From positions 6,512,001 to 6,576,000 of the forward strand of contig NC_088312.1 in the NCBI RefSeq assembly GCF_910592395.1: DNA of 64,000 nt. Reading direction: 5' to 3'. Below are positions 12,951-27,567 of this stretch, piece by piece. Within the stretch, counting starts at the first letter, position 1. Each line of letters starts with the position of its first letter. Origin of the DNA: Lineus longissimus. Its lineage: Eukaryota; Nemertea; Pilidiophora; Heteronemertea; Lineidae. Below the pieces are notes generated by a model. That model saw only the letters and a program-made list of their open reading frames with translations. It made no database searches and had not been told where the DNA came from. Both the position numbers and the translations under genes were made by a program.

Positions 12951-15900
12951 AAACATGGCATTTGTGTCTCTCAACAGCTTGTCTCATATCTTCACAGTCC
13001 GAATTTACTGTTCTCAACAGTTTCCTATTGACGTTTTAAATCATTTTGGACAACCTGTCCTCCCACGCATGCAATGTCACAAGTCACTAACTTGTTCAAA
13101 TGGTATAGGCAACTGTGTTTACCTTGATTAACGTTGGCCATCACACGGGAGACACTCTCTTTACACTTGGGGGTTGTTTCAACATTTGATAGACAATCTG
13201 TCAGACTCCTTCTGAATGTCAATTGCACAATTCATATTCCACAGTAAGTGCTCCTATTTGCGAGGAGTTCACAGAAGAAACTGCTTGGCTTGGCATATGA
13301 AAGGTTCTGTATACCAAATATCAAGGAATTTTACACAAACTCACCATCTTTCAGTCGTCCAATAAACCCAGGGACATACTTCAAAAGATAGTAGCTTTAA
13401 ATATTAGGCCTTAATTTTGTAACTCTCTGTTGCGCAAATAGCAAAGTCCAGACAATTTCTCCAATTTTGAGTTGCAGAAGGTACATATGGTTGGGAATAA
13501 AGAAAATACTAGCAAAAGGGGGTGGGGATTTGAGATTGCTGTATTATCGGAGGGGGATCAATGAATAAAACTCATTCAAGAATGATTTACACATGTAATT
13601 GAGAGTGGCCCCAGGGTGCACCTCGGCCAATATAAGAATAATTTGTTATTTTTCCATTACAACAATATTGTTACTGTGCTCCGATAGGTCTATTGTTGAA
13701 GAAACTGGGAGCGGTTTCATACATTTCCACAGCCCACTAAAATGCACTTTTGTAGAATAATGAATTAAGGGGGGGGGGGATAAATACCCTTTAGAGCATC
13801 ATGCAACCATTATCCGTGTCGTGCTAGCATGGAGTCATTAATCAGGGATCAGGGTATCTCATCCTTAGGACAATACTGGCTCTCATGAACAGGTTGAAAA
13901 TTATACTCGTCAAGAAACCAGGAAATGAATAGCCATTCGAGGAAGGCATAGCCAAAGGGAATTTTATTGAATTAGTTTTGCGTGTATTGGTTTGTCTCTA
14001 CCATAAGATGGCAATGTACCGTGAACCAAATTTTTTTTCCCCGCAATAAGCAAAAATTTTTAAAAACCCTCACAATTAAATAAATGCAACATCAGAATTA
14101 ACATTTTGCGATTTTAATAATGTCAGGATGTTCCGTTTGGTACAAAATGTACTTAACAACTTGCTGATAGCTTTTTGTAGTTAAAATCTGTCCTTAAGAT
14201 TGGAGGCTATCATGTTTAGTTTTTACTACTTTTCCTGCATCCACTGATGGTCCACTTGATAAATCTCTCAGCAAATGACCCCAGACAAAAACACCATCAA
14301 GCCATTAAGTTATTTCATTCATCACTCATCTCCAGCTGGCTGGCTGAGCAGAGCTACGATCCCATGACTAGTCTCCTCATTGTACGCACACCTATTACAG
14401 AAAGGTTACATATAAAACCACGCGCAATATATCAATGCTGTTGGTCTGTCACGTCACGCTGTCGCATAAGTTTGTGAATAGCTGGGGAGTCAGTCCTGCG
14501 AAGGATTAGGAGAACAGGAGGTCATCCAATAATATTGTGTTAACGCTGGTAGTTAAACATCAAATTGTTTGAGAGGTGAAAAAATTACCTGTAGTTTAAA
14601 CAGGAATACTTTCGCCTTACGAGAGCGTACAATATTTTGGAATATTCACTACAGTTTTCTTTATAGAATCTTTAGATCTTATTATTTCTTGGAGTATTGT
14701 TTCGTCCGAGTCTGTCACTCGGGATTAATTATAGCGTCGGGAGCTCCCTGCAGCGAGTGTCTCTGCCCAGGTAACTCCTGCCACGTTTAACGATCGGGTG
14801 GGGTGGTGTCACTTAGGGAAGTTGGTATCAAGAATCACAATGGAATAGATTGCTATTTCTTACCCCGTTTTTCATCACTTGATAGAGAGGATTACTGATC
14901 ATTCGGATTATCAAGTGAAAACAGCTTGGATTCTCACCATGGTAAGATTACTGATTACTTTCATTTTATCAAGTAATTTTCACAAAATTTTTATAGATGA
15001 CATCTTTTCCAATGATACTTTGATACTTTGAGCAACAGCAGTAATGGGTGGTCAAGTTTCTTTTGTTTGCTACTACACTGAGAAACATGGATAACAGCAT
15101 TCCAGTGGTTTGTACTGTTTTCAAGAGGAAAACCTTTTTAGAAGTGTTGATGTAGGTAGACAAGTGCTAAACTTCACCAGCAGTCAAACTGATCAAAATA
15201 TTCAGGGGATCAAGGAGTCAAAGGAAGAGGGGGCACATTAATTTCTTCAATGCAAGGCATCTTCTCCAATCAGGAGAGGGGACAGGGTAAACTACACCCC
15301 CTCTTGAACCCTGCCTGTCCTAAAACTGTCAACTGATTACTTTATCTTGGCTTCTAAACCGTGAAATATACCTCAAAGCGTGTCAAAAAAGAAAACAGCT
15401 GTCATAAAGATAACTTCATCGGATTCCCACCAGAGAGAAGCGAGTTATGCTATTTCCCAGAGGCACAAATCACCACCTCATCCCGCTAATAACCATCGTC
15501 AAAATGAAACTGACACCTACTAATTCAATTAATTTGAGTGGCAGCTGAGAGCATGTGCAATTTTATTAATCAAGGGTGAAAAAGCTGAGGGGGAAATATG
15601 AATAGAACTATCAATTTTAAGGTCCATGTATATACCAAATTCACGAGGTGTGATGTCATTAACCAATTGGAGTTGAGAGCAGCATATGTCACCATGTAGC
15701 AGTTGTCTGGAAGGAATTTTTAAAAAGAGCCACACCGCATATTAAACAAAGGCTGGTTGGAAGTTCTGTCAGTGAGATGCCCTATACTCACATTCATTTG
15801 GCTGCCAATGGGAGATTTTTTCCTGGTTTTCAATTTGATTTAAAATAACAAATGGTTGGTCACTTGGAACCAGTCTGAAGGTTAAATATAGCGTTAATAA

Positions 15901-18900
15901 AATTTCAGAGTTGTTTATGTTACCATCAGTCCTCAACTGAATTAGGAAGACACTAATTTGATTACAACTCAGTAGCCATCCTTCAAAATGCCGTTCTGCT
16001 CAGAAGGACTGCTCAAATACCAGTTGGTGGTACATGTACATGTATGTCTAACTTAAGCAAGTTCCTAGTTCACCTCAGCAGGGTAGTATGACTACAATAA
16101 ATTCTGTCTGATAGCCTCATACGGGATACTTCTATCGAACCAAAAATGGTACTCAGTAGTACTATATGCAGTACTTCCGAATCTTATCCAAATCCAAGCC
16201 CGGCTCCTCAACAGATTATTTCAAGTGTGAAATGAGAGCTCCTGGATGATGTTGGGAATGAATATTGGCTTTTGAATGACTGGCATCAATCCAAATTCAA
16301 CAAATGCAACCTTAGGAAGTGTTTCGTGAAGAGGACTAGCATTTGATTGTTGACATGCACCTCAGTGGAAACTCATCAAAGGAGATGATAGCAAACAAAG
16401 AGAACAGTGTCACTCTCTTGTTCCAACACTTCATAAACTGTAAATATTTTCACTGCACTAAATATTGGCAAATTTGTTCATTTTCATACGGCGATAGACC
16501 TTATATCGTGTTTGCTGCCAAAATTTAATTGTTGATGCATTACAGTTGAAATTTTCATGTTCTTTTAAATAAGTTTGCGTTTGATGGTGTCTTTCCAAAA
16601 AAAGCAAAATAAAATGCTCCCAAAAATGTCATGGTTTACTTTAGGCCTCATACCTTCAAAAGGACATGCAACAAAAGGTGCCACAATAAAACCAATATTA
16701 CCAATCTGGAAATATTAAATATCCTTTGACAGAAATTATTCAAGCTGAGGCTTATATTTTAGGGGAGAAAAATTCATGAGTGAATATTTTGAAATACAAT
16801 GACTTACTTTCAGACCGCAACTTTTTGGGAAAGCAACACATCGATAGCAATAGGACCCAGTCTCAAATATCCCCTGAGAGAATCAGTGTCATTTACATCA
16901 AAATGAGGCAATATGGTTCCCTGTTGCAAAAATGCACAGCACAACCACATGATGTCGTCATCCCACTTTGAAATATTGGAACAGAGACTTTAAGATTCGT
17001 GTCAAACTTGAACTTTTTCCGCTGAAAGCAGTACAAACCGAATGTTTTTCATCACATCCACTGCGCATACAAATCAAACGGAATGTAACATCTTCTGAAT
17101 TTATTAAAATATTCAGTTTGGAATTAAAATTTTGACAAGTTTGACAGAAAGAAGAGAGCTCTTTCTAAAATACAGTAGCTTTCTGAAAACAACAAGAAAA
17201 ACAAATCTGTATGCTATACATTTTGAAATTTGGTGCAGTCAATCTGGACTTTCTTGAAATTTTCTGCCACTAGATCCAAACAAACAATAATTTTCCTATT
17301 CTTTATCATTGTGTTATATAAAATAATGCATAACAATTTTTCTAAAACAGGGCTGCAAATACAAGAATGTGGGACTGAATCAAATGAGTCCTGAGAAACA
17401 GTAAGAAGTGAAAAAGATCTGCTGCATCTTGTATCTACAGCCTTGCTGAAGATGACAAGTCCACTGTGCGATGGAGATGCCGCTTGCATCCCGGCACATG
17501 GACGGGCGCGATGCTGCGCGTTGCCTCCAGCCGGAGGTAGCATGTGCTGCATGGCTGACCCCAAGTAAACCGTGCATCTGCCAAGAGGTTCCAATACCCT
17601 GAACCCACATGAGGGAGTTTTTCAGAAGTGGGTTATTACAAATATTAGACCTTCAAGCTTTTTAATGCTAATTTTGAAGAAATGTAACTTTGATGTTTTA
17701 CAAACATAACGAATGAAAACTTAACTCTTTCATCCCAGAGGGAGTGAGATGAAATATCCACTTAGCAAACTATAATTAAAAGTTTATAAGTTTTCTGTGA
17801 AATCTATTGTTCCTTCCGACACAAAAACTACTTTTGGATGTCAGACTCAACTTGGTTAAACATCGATGTCTCTTCTTTTGAATTTAAAGTACTCCTCAAC
17901 AGATATACCAGACACAATTTTTAAAATATTCAGTTTAACAGATTTTGCAATACTGAAGTGTGAAATAAACGTGTTGGACGGAATTCACTTTTTGAAAGTC
18001 TCCCTATCAAAAGGTTTAAACTGAAACTATGTAAACATTTTTAGCATTCTCTCATTTTGTGGGACTATTTTAATAAAGTAGACTTGCATGTAGTTCCAAA
18101 TTAAGGGTTTTTGATATAGTCTCTTGGCAGATGTGACAAATGCATGCAATACCAGAAATGTACCCAAAAACTACCAAATGGAATACCACATTGCATGTTT
18201 TCCTCTTCAGGATGATCTAATAGATAAAGGTTTTTTTTCAAAAGAAGATTTTGGAGGGCTGGTAAAAGCCTGTTTTTTCATTACAAACAGATCATAAACA
18301 CCAGGTTTTGATTTTCATATGTTTTTCTACAAAATGGTAAACATGAATGATAGAAGTTAAATCGACTTGTTTCTGTTCATTCAAATTGGGTTAATCTGCA
18401 TTTAGACATGCCCGAAGACATGCCTCCTCAGGCTAAATCTAATAAACTGATCTCTAATGAAACAAATCTGTAGCGATTTGTACAAGAGAACTTTCTAACA
18501 ATCAGTGCCTTTGAATCAAATATGCTGAGATGCTATTCCGATATCGTACAGGCAGGCATGACTGATCATGAAATCGAAAAGAGAATAAAAGTAATTTCGA
18601 CTGCATGTTGATTCTCATCAAGTGTATCCCTCATGTTTTACCTAATATCAACCATTTTTGCATGCTTGGTCATTTTATGTCAATTCTGCGCCGCCAATCC
18701 ACGGATACCGAGAGTGATTGATACGTTTCCACAGGAAGGAAGCAGTAAATTCATCATATGGAACATGCCCAGATTTTACGGTAAAGGTAATTTAATCTTT
18801 TATTTATGAAAAATTGCCATTCAGATATTAATCTCTTTTACTCTTTATTCATTGAAAATGTTGTTTTATATCGTGACAATAAAATAAAAGAGTGATATCA

Positions 18901-21567
18901 TGCAGCGGGGAAGTGGGGATATTGAGTAACAAGAACCTGTAACAAAGAACTGTGATGGGCGAGTTTCAATGCAATTCTTTAGGAGTTTCATCGGTACATA
19001 CGATTGAGGCTGGACGGACTAATCCTCAGTACACCTTATACATGGAGAGTTACAGGAAAATCTTGCTTACGTATGTCATAGAGAAGGACCGATTGGGGCC
19101 ATCGGTTGTCTTTGACTGCTGCAGCTGCAGGACACCATACGTATATATACTTGTCATGCATATGACAGTTTGTAGAAAGTTGCAAGGACAGTGCTGTAGG
19201 AGTAACCAGGATCTACTGGATTTACAGACCAACAAACACGTCCCAAACTCTCAAGGAATCCTAAAATGATGTGTTTCTATCAACACTGATGTACAGTACT
19301 GAAAATGACCCTTTTTATCTCAATACTTTAGTCAAGGAGGAAAACAATTGATGAGTTTCTTTAATTTCAGCTGAAAAAGGTGAATTTAAGATTCCGAATT
19401 AACAGCACTTGAAACATGTCCAGTGGTACAGAAACACACTACCACCTCCACGATGTAATACCCCAATGCCTCACAGACAGTTCAAAGACAGCTTCTTTTA
19501 CTACAACAATGAAAAGAAATAAATAATTTTGTCAAGAAATATTTCATTTCCATTATTGCCGTCATTCCATGCAATTCATCTTTTTACCGATGCCTGAAAG
19601 CCAAGAGAAGAACTCTTTATGAGGAAACTACAGTTCAGATTGATTGCCGCTTTTTTCCTCCACAATAATTTTGCTCAACAATGCGACAGATTTATTTTGA
19701 ATAAAACATATTATTTTGATAACTCACCTCTGCATTCTTGAAATCTAACATAAATCAAAATTTTTGCTCAATTTTGTGGTAAATACCATAAATTGTGTCA
19801 TTAGGGTGATATACGAAATGTTAACTTTAATACTACCATGGCAATCAATCACAAAACTTGATGCTAACAGGTTTAGGAAACACAGACTGGTATTGAGAAG
19901 CCCCATCACTTTTTGCCACAGCTTGTTCATCAAGAACAGCTCCTTTTCAACCTTTAGCAGATGTAGTGAAGGTAACTGTTCAACCTTTAAGTAGGTCAAA
20001 TATATATTTTGAATCAAAACAATTGCCAGTGCTAAAAATAACCTTTATTATCTTGCAAAATCAAGTGCATAATCTTTCTTTTACCAATAACAGCCTGGAG
20101 AAATGGTTCCACAACTGACTGAGAATTTTATCTTTATATTGCGCCTTTAAAAGTACCGAGCAGCATACTCAGGATAATGCCTAGTAAAGGATTTGGAAAA
20201 AAAGGGAATCACAAGAAAATAGCCAAAATATGTGCTCATAGATAAATTCATTAAAATAACCTGTGTCCATCAGGGAACCTATTGTATTTCAAACGATATG
20301 ACATCATACATGTCATATGCATTAAATTTTGAGGTGACTTATACACTGGGTTACTCTGTTGCGCAGAAACAAAATCAGTCCATGCATACTTTTGAAATGT
20401 TTGGTATCCACGGGACAAATCAGTGGTGCATTTTTCTCTTTATCTGATGCAAATGTGAACACAACACTATTTCATTGGAAGAGTCAAACAAAATAGTTAT
20501 ATCATCAAACGTCATCAAAGATTATCTTTCTATCGTAGGTGAGGCAAGCTTGCCAAATTGGAAGGCCTGCCTGATTCTAGGTAAGCTGGGCACTGATTCT
20601 CCAGGATGATAACAGTAACAGAAGAGAACTGGAGAGAAATCAGTTAGAATATGGGGTTAAGAATGATGATTAATTGATCACAGAACATCTGGTCCCTGCC
20701 ATTAATCTTTCTTTTGTCTGAAATGCTTCTTCAATTTCATGTCAGACAAACAGTATAAAACGCCACATGTTTTTAACAACAACAAGTTTTGATCAACAAA
20801 ACTGGTTGTATTATTTGGTATCGATTGACTTGCAGTTTGGTCAATGTGCTGCAAAACTAGGTCAATACACCCCATGCTGTGCTTGGCGCATAAATGAAAA
20901 TGTAACCTAAGCACTTGCTGTCAGTCGTATTGACTCATCCTGATTTCAGAGGCGCCACTACCATTCACCTTACAATTCGTTTTCTAATAGATGCAAATCG
21001 TGCTCCTCTAACTAATAAGTAGGGAATAAGATTTTATTCATAATTCTAAGGACTTTTGACAATAGACAGTGGCACCACAATTAAGATGTATTAATCTAAA
21101 TTAAAGCATCAACAAAATTCCACAAGGGATATTGCCTGCAATCTTTTGCATTAGATTCCCAAATAATCTAACTTTCGACCGAAACAAAGTCTTATTACAT
21201 CCTCCAAGAACACAAAGTTGCCAATTGCCACAGTTGATTTCACCCCCTCCCCTCTTCGACGACGTAGATCAACATCATTGGGCACCGAGCAGTTAGGTGA
21301 ATAAGACGTAGATCTACGTCGATGGGCACAGGTGATAATGGATCGCTTTTTACGATACTGCGCATTACTCCTGAGCGACAATTTGTAATATGAACCGGAA
21401 TTACTTTAGTTGGTCGGGTTTTATTGATTACTTAATGGCTTTCGAAGTTGACTAAAGGAACTACTGGAGTCATATCAAAATTGAAGTAGGGTAACACTTG
21501 ACAGGTCACACTCTACAGTAATGTGACAAAGTAGCTCATCGATTGTTTGATGGATCACTAAAACCTC
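12951..21567. other. Intergenic or intronic DNA, no gene recognised
   Basis: The stretch is AT-rich and without supported features apart from the poly-G run at 13769. A GC-richer island near 17460-17560 gives two overlapping minus-strand frames with no recognisable domain. Short inverted CACTTGATA/TATCAAGTG words occur near 14876-14917. Confidence 0.6.
13769..13779. repeat. Poly-G run (11)
   Basis: Eleven G residues in a row follow AATTAA. The + strand run stands out in AT-rich surroundings; nothing else marks the site. Confidence 0.9.
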
Positions 21568-21733
21568 TCTAATAAGGACACCCTCAGAATTGACACGTGC
21601 TCTATTTTAAGAGAGGTGCCCTGATTAGAGTGGTCCAATTGGATGGAAAAAACACGTAGGGCCCAAAACAAGTGTCTTTAAAGAGAGTTTCCTGAATAGA
21701 GAGGTGTTTGCAAATGGAGGTTCCACTGTACTG
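21568..21733. mobile_element. Degenerate inverted-repeat element of the AACCTCTCTAATAAGGACAC type
   Basis: The left end AAACCTCTCTAATAAGGACA faces inverted blocks at the right (AAAGAGAGTTTCCTGAATAG and AGAGGTGTTTGC), finishing GGAGGTTCCACTGTA. The ends are alike but too diverged to pair exactly. A related fragment occurs near 9640-9735. I recognise the wording of this repeat from invertebrate genomes but not its name. Confidence 0.55.
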
Positions 21734-24324
21734 CAATGAACATTTGAGACGTCAAAAAAACCTGTTATGACAACTCGTAATTGCTCGACAGGTATTTGCA
21801 ACAAGAATAACAATTATTAATGGTAGTGTAAGTGCCTTCATGCACGAGTTGGTCAGATTTTCGAGAAAAAAACACACACTGTGGTACGACTTCTGGGCAA
21901 GAGTAAATGCTCCACGGCATGCCAGAGTAATTAATCCAGCCTTTCTGCCTGGATGGCCACTGCTGGGCAACAGCAGCTTACGCAGGAAAGCTGGAGGCAG
22001 ATATCCTTCACTCCTCAATAAAAAGCAGCTTTTGCAGATTCAATATCAAAGCTGATCTCGGCCTTCGTAACTGATCTGGGTGATGAGGAGAGCTTAGTCT
22101 AAAATCAACTAAATAGAGGGTGAATCTTACCATTTTTAAAGTGATTCTAAATGGACAGTAGACGATGGGCTGAAATGTTGGACTGTGAAATGCATAATCA
22201 CTGCCAGAGGTCCATATCTCTCTGGGCTTGTTATTAAAGAGGTTAAGACGAATTCTGGACTCGAACAGTGTGTGTCTGTCACTGCAGCATTGACTCACCA
22301 GAGTGCTTTTAGGAGGAGGGTGTGAAGTGTTCCCACTGCCAGCCTTGTTGCAGTCATGTTTGAAGTCTATTTCCATGTGAACCACTCAAACCTATTTGCC
22401 CTGGACTCCTGTTTATACAAAGTAACTGAACAAGTGATACCAATACAAAACCTTGAAATATGCATTTCTAGATAAACAATTCATAACAGCAAATGAACTG
22501 AAGTGGTTTGTTTTGAATAGCAATGCCTTGAATGTCCCCCTCCTTACATTAAAACAAGCTGATATAATAAATACATATTGGTTACCCCATTGCAGAGTTC
22601 ACTGAGGACATGGCTACCATTTTCCAAACTTGCGTAAAACATGACCCCAAGACAACAAACCCTGGAAAATTGCATATGAGTACATTTCCACAACCAATGG
22701 ATGATCTTTCTACTTCCGCATATCTAGATGAACGGCAAAAACCTGATACTTCATTGACTTGAAATGACCATGCATTCATTAAGCGCCGTTTGCCGACCAC
22801 ACACGGAAATGGATTGGCCATCTTTTCCTGTTGATGGTACTGGATGATTAAAGTGGATGGGGTTAGCCTTTCCTGTCTACAACTGTCCATTCATATCACG
22901 TCCAGTCCTTTTATTCCCGTAGACCTGAGAGTTCAGAATGTCATTTCTGAAATCGACTTCTTATTTCTGTGAAGATCAAGCAATTCGACAATGTTTTTCA
23001 TTCCATTTCAAATACACTTGCTCTGCTTTCATGCTCAAACATACTTGTCTATCGACAGCTAGTGCTTTTACATGTTGGTGCAAATCCAATGGAACTATTC
23101 TGGTTCCCCTCACAATTTCAATAAAAAAATCTTTGAAAATCAACCACTGAAATAACAACACTTTGAACATTCTTTGAATTTGACCATAAATTCTGAAAAG
23201 TGAGGACCAGCTGAGCCTCGTTTTCAAAGTTCTGAGCCACCTCTGTCCCCGAACCCAATTAGCTGATGGATCTAGGATTGGGTGGAGGGACAGCGTTGTT
23301 TGTGATGATGAATACTACTGTGTTTATGATCAACTGTTTATCGAGAAGCTACTTGCGTCTCCAGCATGGTGGATTGGGGTAATAAGAATTATGGAGCAAA
23401 AACGTGCTCGGCAAGCAACCTTTGATTCATAATGATTACTTGAGTGATATTCAAAGGTAAAGTTCATCCCTCGTCATATATACACCTTTCCAGAAATGGG
23501 GCGCTGAGTGTCCAAAATAGTGATGTCATAAGGGGAAACTAGGCCTTATGGTGGAGGGACAAAGGAGATAGTCATGGTTGACCAACACACTTGAATGCCT
23601 TTGATGACGGACAAGGGGGAAAAAGTTAGTTCCAATGCAAGCCACCAATTTCGGGAAGCATGTATAGGCCACTGGGAAAGGCACAGCAAACCCACAATCA
23701 GCAGAAGATACCCCGCAGCACAGACTGTAAAATGACTTTTAGGATTTGGAGGATTGCCGGCATGTTTGCATTGATCACAAAAAGAATAAGTGATGAATGT
23801 TTTCAAACAGTGGGCAAAGGCTTCAAACAGATGATTCTTAAAGCTGTTCATCAGGAAATGATAAATAAACACATCTTTATTTGTTCTTTATCAATCCCTT
23901 TCCTAAAAATCAACTTTATGCCATACTTATATTTCGTTGAAGAATATTATCAAGAAGACCACCAAAGAATTTAGTATGATTTCACGAAGACAAATACTTT
24001 AGACAACCATGAAACCATTCCACATAGGTCAACTACCTGCAATCAGCCTAGGTTGAAAACGGACATCAATCTCTACAAGCCAGGTCATTAAACATGGCCT
24101 TAAACAAAAACAGAGGGATGTTTCCAACGGCCAACAAGAGTTCATTAGTATCATTAGAGATATCAGTGGTCTGCAAGGTACACTTTAGGAACAACAACCA
24201 GGCAAGCAAGTGGCCAATTTACGGCAGGTGATTAAGACCCACCCTGGAGAATCAGCACCACATTTCCGAGGGTGGAAATGTCATCCCTAATCTTGAGGTA
24301 ATCTTGCTAACCAACGGAAAAAGC

Positions 24325-24470
24325 TAAAATTATGTGGCAAAATCACACAAACATGACACAGGCTTGACAATGCATACCCGATATGAGTACATATGCAAAA
24401 GTCTAACCTGGGTAGAGTATAAACGACATAAAATTATGCATCAAAATCACACAAAGATGGCTCGACAACT
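24325..24470. repeat. Imperfect direct duplication, about 104-bp spacing
   Basis: TAAAATTATGTGGCAAAATC followed by ACACAAACATG at 24325 recurs as TAAAATTATGCATCAAAATC followed by ACACAAAGATG at 24429. Both are followed by GGCT and GACAA. The sequence between them is not repeated again. Confidence 0.65.
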
Positions 24471-24680
24471 CTTCTATTTGGTGACCCAATTAAAACTGCA
24501 GTAAGTTAAGGTGAAAATACGTTATTACAATTCTGATTCTTCTTCCAAAAGAGGCAAGGGCACATCTGAAACTGAGATATAACGACTGGTAAAAAATTAA
24601 GAAATATGCGGCCTCCATTAATACCCTATCTTTCTTATCCTCATCTTACATCTTCAAAAGCAAAATATCCCGAGTTTAAA

Positions 24681-24757
24681 ATGACTGTTTGAAGTTCATT
24701 TTCAAATAATTTGATATAATGACTGTTTGAAGTTAATTTCCAAATAATTTGAAATAA
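24681..24757. repeat. Tandem duplication, 38-bp period, two copies
   Basis: ATGACTGTTTGAAGTTCATT and ATGACTGTTTGAAGTTAATT start at 24681 and 24719. Both continue TTCAAATAATTTGATATA or a close variant. Confidence 0.88.
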
Positions 24758-27341
24758 TATTTGATCTTTGGCAATTTGCAAATCCTCTCAACTGAATCAA
24801 GTTTCAAGAGATGACTTTACCAACAGCTGAAATTTGAATCAAAGCAATGATTTTTGGATATAAATCATGGATAATTGTTTAACTGTTTGAATGCCACTCT
24901 TCAGCATTGAAATATTTAAATTCCAACGCTGCATGCTCATTGTATTTTATTGTGCTACAGGTACATGTAAACAGAAATACACATTGCCTTAATTAAAGGT
25001 TTTGTGATAACAAAGCACTTTCTTCACTTCATTAATTCCAATTTCATTTTACATGATTTCCATATCGAACTTGACACAAAGCAATTATTCTGGCAAATTT
25101 ACCAGGCAAAAGTCAATAAATTTGGCTAATCAAGGCCCCTGGTTTCAAAATCATACAAGGTGATGACAGCACAATTGGGCGTCTGCAATCAATATCCAAT
25201 CCATCTTAAGTTCCGTGAGTTTAACAAGCCAAGCCCTTCACAGGAAACTGAAGAGTGAAACCAGCCAGGGGACATGCAGCTATGAAATGAAACAGAATAT
25301 GAAATTGACATTGTTGGAAAGTAAAGACTCAATCAGAACCCTCGTTCTCACGGGATAAGAAACAAATTGGAATAATTGAAATTATTTCAAGACATTTGCT
25401 TAACTTTCGAGGAAATTGAGTTAGTTACACATAATTCTATTAGAAACTTATAGATTGATTAACGAAGGACTAAGTTTGCAGCTCTATTAAAATAAGCACC
25501 ATGCCAAGAACAGGCGCCAACGAAAACATGCCATGTTGACGACAATATAAGGTATCGGGCTAAGAAGGCAAAAAGCTTGAAAAATACTATTGTGATGCAC
25601 TTTCAAACTGGCTGTCTGTAAAGCTTAGATCAATACTTTTGAACACCTGGTGCCTTCTTTCTGATTGTGAATAATAAGTTTCCTAATAGTATAGATTCAG
25701 TTAAGAATAGTTTCAATTGTTCAGATAAAAGTTATGCTGCACAATGTTCATTGTTGGTAATGATTGTCAGCACAAGGTGACGCCGACCGAAAATGGCTGC
25801 CGCATCGATACGGTTAAGCAAAATGGGTAATATCGATATTCTTCAATATATTGTTGCCAGCGTGATCGAATAAATTGTATGGAGATGCCACTGACCCAGC
25901 TCTAAATGAACCTCAAGTAAATCAATAATTTGGGCCAATTCAACACCTGTCTTTGATGTTTTCATCAGGTTGCCAATCTAATTCTCATGGCCACAGATTC
26001 ATTACCCGACCATGGTTCTAAATCCAGGGACGTATGCAGGAGCCTGAGGCCAATCGATCTAGGAGGGAATGTTTTCTTTGTCAGCATCGATAGAAACCAC
26101 AAAATCCAGCAGCAGTTGAGCATCTCTCCTCTTAATCACATAATTGATTCAATTAGTGAGTTAATTGCCAACACCTGTTCTTTGAGGTGTCCATGCTCAG
26201 ATCTAGCATTCATGGTCACAACAAGATTATCAAGGACAACTAAAAGGGAAGGGTTTGGTATGTGTCAACTTCAACACAACATTGGTCATTTGATGTAAGA
26301 AGCACAATGAGGAACTCGCTAGTGACGGCTTAAACAGATCAGGTTGCTCTGAATAGACACCTCCATGCCTTTGCTCATGAGCAAGGCTGAAGAGGCATCA
26401 TCCTTCTTTTCAGAATCTGCTTTTTGATGATTGCACATACTTTCTTTGGTGATTCTTCAAAGTGCGAAAGCAATATTAAGACCCTTCCATCACTGTAAGT
26501 GTGCACAGATGTCAACTATCAATAGTACTGTGGTTCCATCCTTGGTAGAGGTTTTGTAGGAAGTTGGCAAATAGTCACACATTAACCAACCATTTCGGGG
26601 GACTTAAGCTTGCCAAGGCATCCCAGGCAAACTGAGAGCAGGGCTTCAAAAGTCCTACATGTAATAAACTGTTATATTTCCATAACTCCTGCAGCCCAGT
26701 TTTAGTAGTCGGGGACGAGAGGCAGATCTTCTCAGTCTTGAGAAGTTTCAGTAAGTTTGCAAATGACATGAATGAATAAACCAGTTCTGAGGAAAGCTAT
26801 CGATCATGGAAACAGGCAATTGGTTCAGGTGGGAATGAAGGCGTAATTACCCACGGACTAATTCCAAAACCGCACCGTCAGGCAGATTAGCTCTCCTCCA
26901 AATCTTATTCTCATGGCCAAAGCACGATTAGCAAGGTTATTGAACTTGCCAACCTGAGGTGGCTGCTCGTCGCTAGATTTTTGTTTGAAAAACCAACATA
27001 TCTCATACTCAAGTTGTCCCTTTATATTGCTCATTTGTTTGGTGCCTAAGTCATATTCAATGACGATTAACTTCTGAACCTTTAAATTTGTCCAACATGC
27101 ATTTATTTGCATATGGATTACGAGGAAATATTTCAAAGGAAAGCCGGTTGATCGAATCTGACAAATCCAGTAAAAGACATTGTGGATTTTATAAATTGTA
27201 GATGTAAAAAGCCTCCGATAATGCAACGTTTTGCTGCTAAATGAGACATAGCAACAGACTGTGTAGACTCTATTAAGCTGGTTGTGGGGTGCCTGTGCAA
27301 AAGGTCAATACTATGTGTAATAGACCTTGTGTAACTGACAC

Positions 27342-27567
27342 ATGTGACTCGCTCTACCAAAACTGGGCACTTGCCGCATCTGAACTTGACAGGTTGATAC
27401 GGACTTGTTGTTCATTTCCCTATTGTAGACCTTTTGTGAAATCTATTACAAACTGATTTGGTCACATTTCACAAAAGGTCTACAATAGGGAAATGAACAA
27501 CAAGTCCGTATCAACCTGTCAAGTTCAGATGCGACAAGCGCCTAGTTTTGGTAGAGCGGGTCACACA
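27342..27567. mobile_element. Large foldback (long inverted repeat) element
   Basis: Two arms of about 101 bases (27342-27442 and 27466-27567) are reverse complements around a 23-base spacer. The inner 67 bases (27376-27442) match perfectly; only the outer part, around the CGCTCTACCAAAACT block, carries a few mismatches. There is no reading frame of note. A related, decayed copy lies at 29125-29317, so this is a repeat family rather than a unique palindrome. Foldback or MITE-type DNA element is the likeliest class. The perfect arms imply recent origin or gene conversion between arms. Confidence 0.92.

Larger units (their letters stand above)
21734..27341. other. Intergenic or intronic DNA with small duplications
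   Basis: Only the duplications at 24325 and 24681 stand out. Overlapping frames on both strands near 21.8-22.9 kb and 23.5-24.0 kb show no known domain. Confidence 0.55.

Noticed and set aside
17214-17610. Two overlapping minus-strand frames of 126 and 76 codons in a GC-richer island
   Set aside because: No protein family recognised; the island is only about 100 bases and neither frame shows coding character beyond it.
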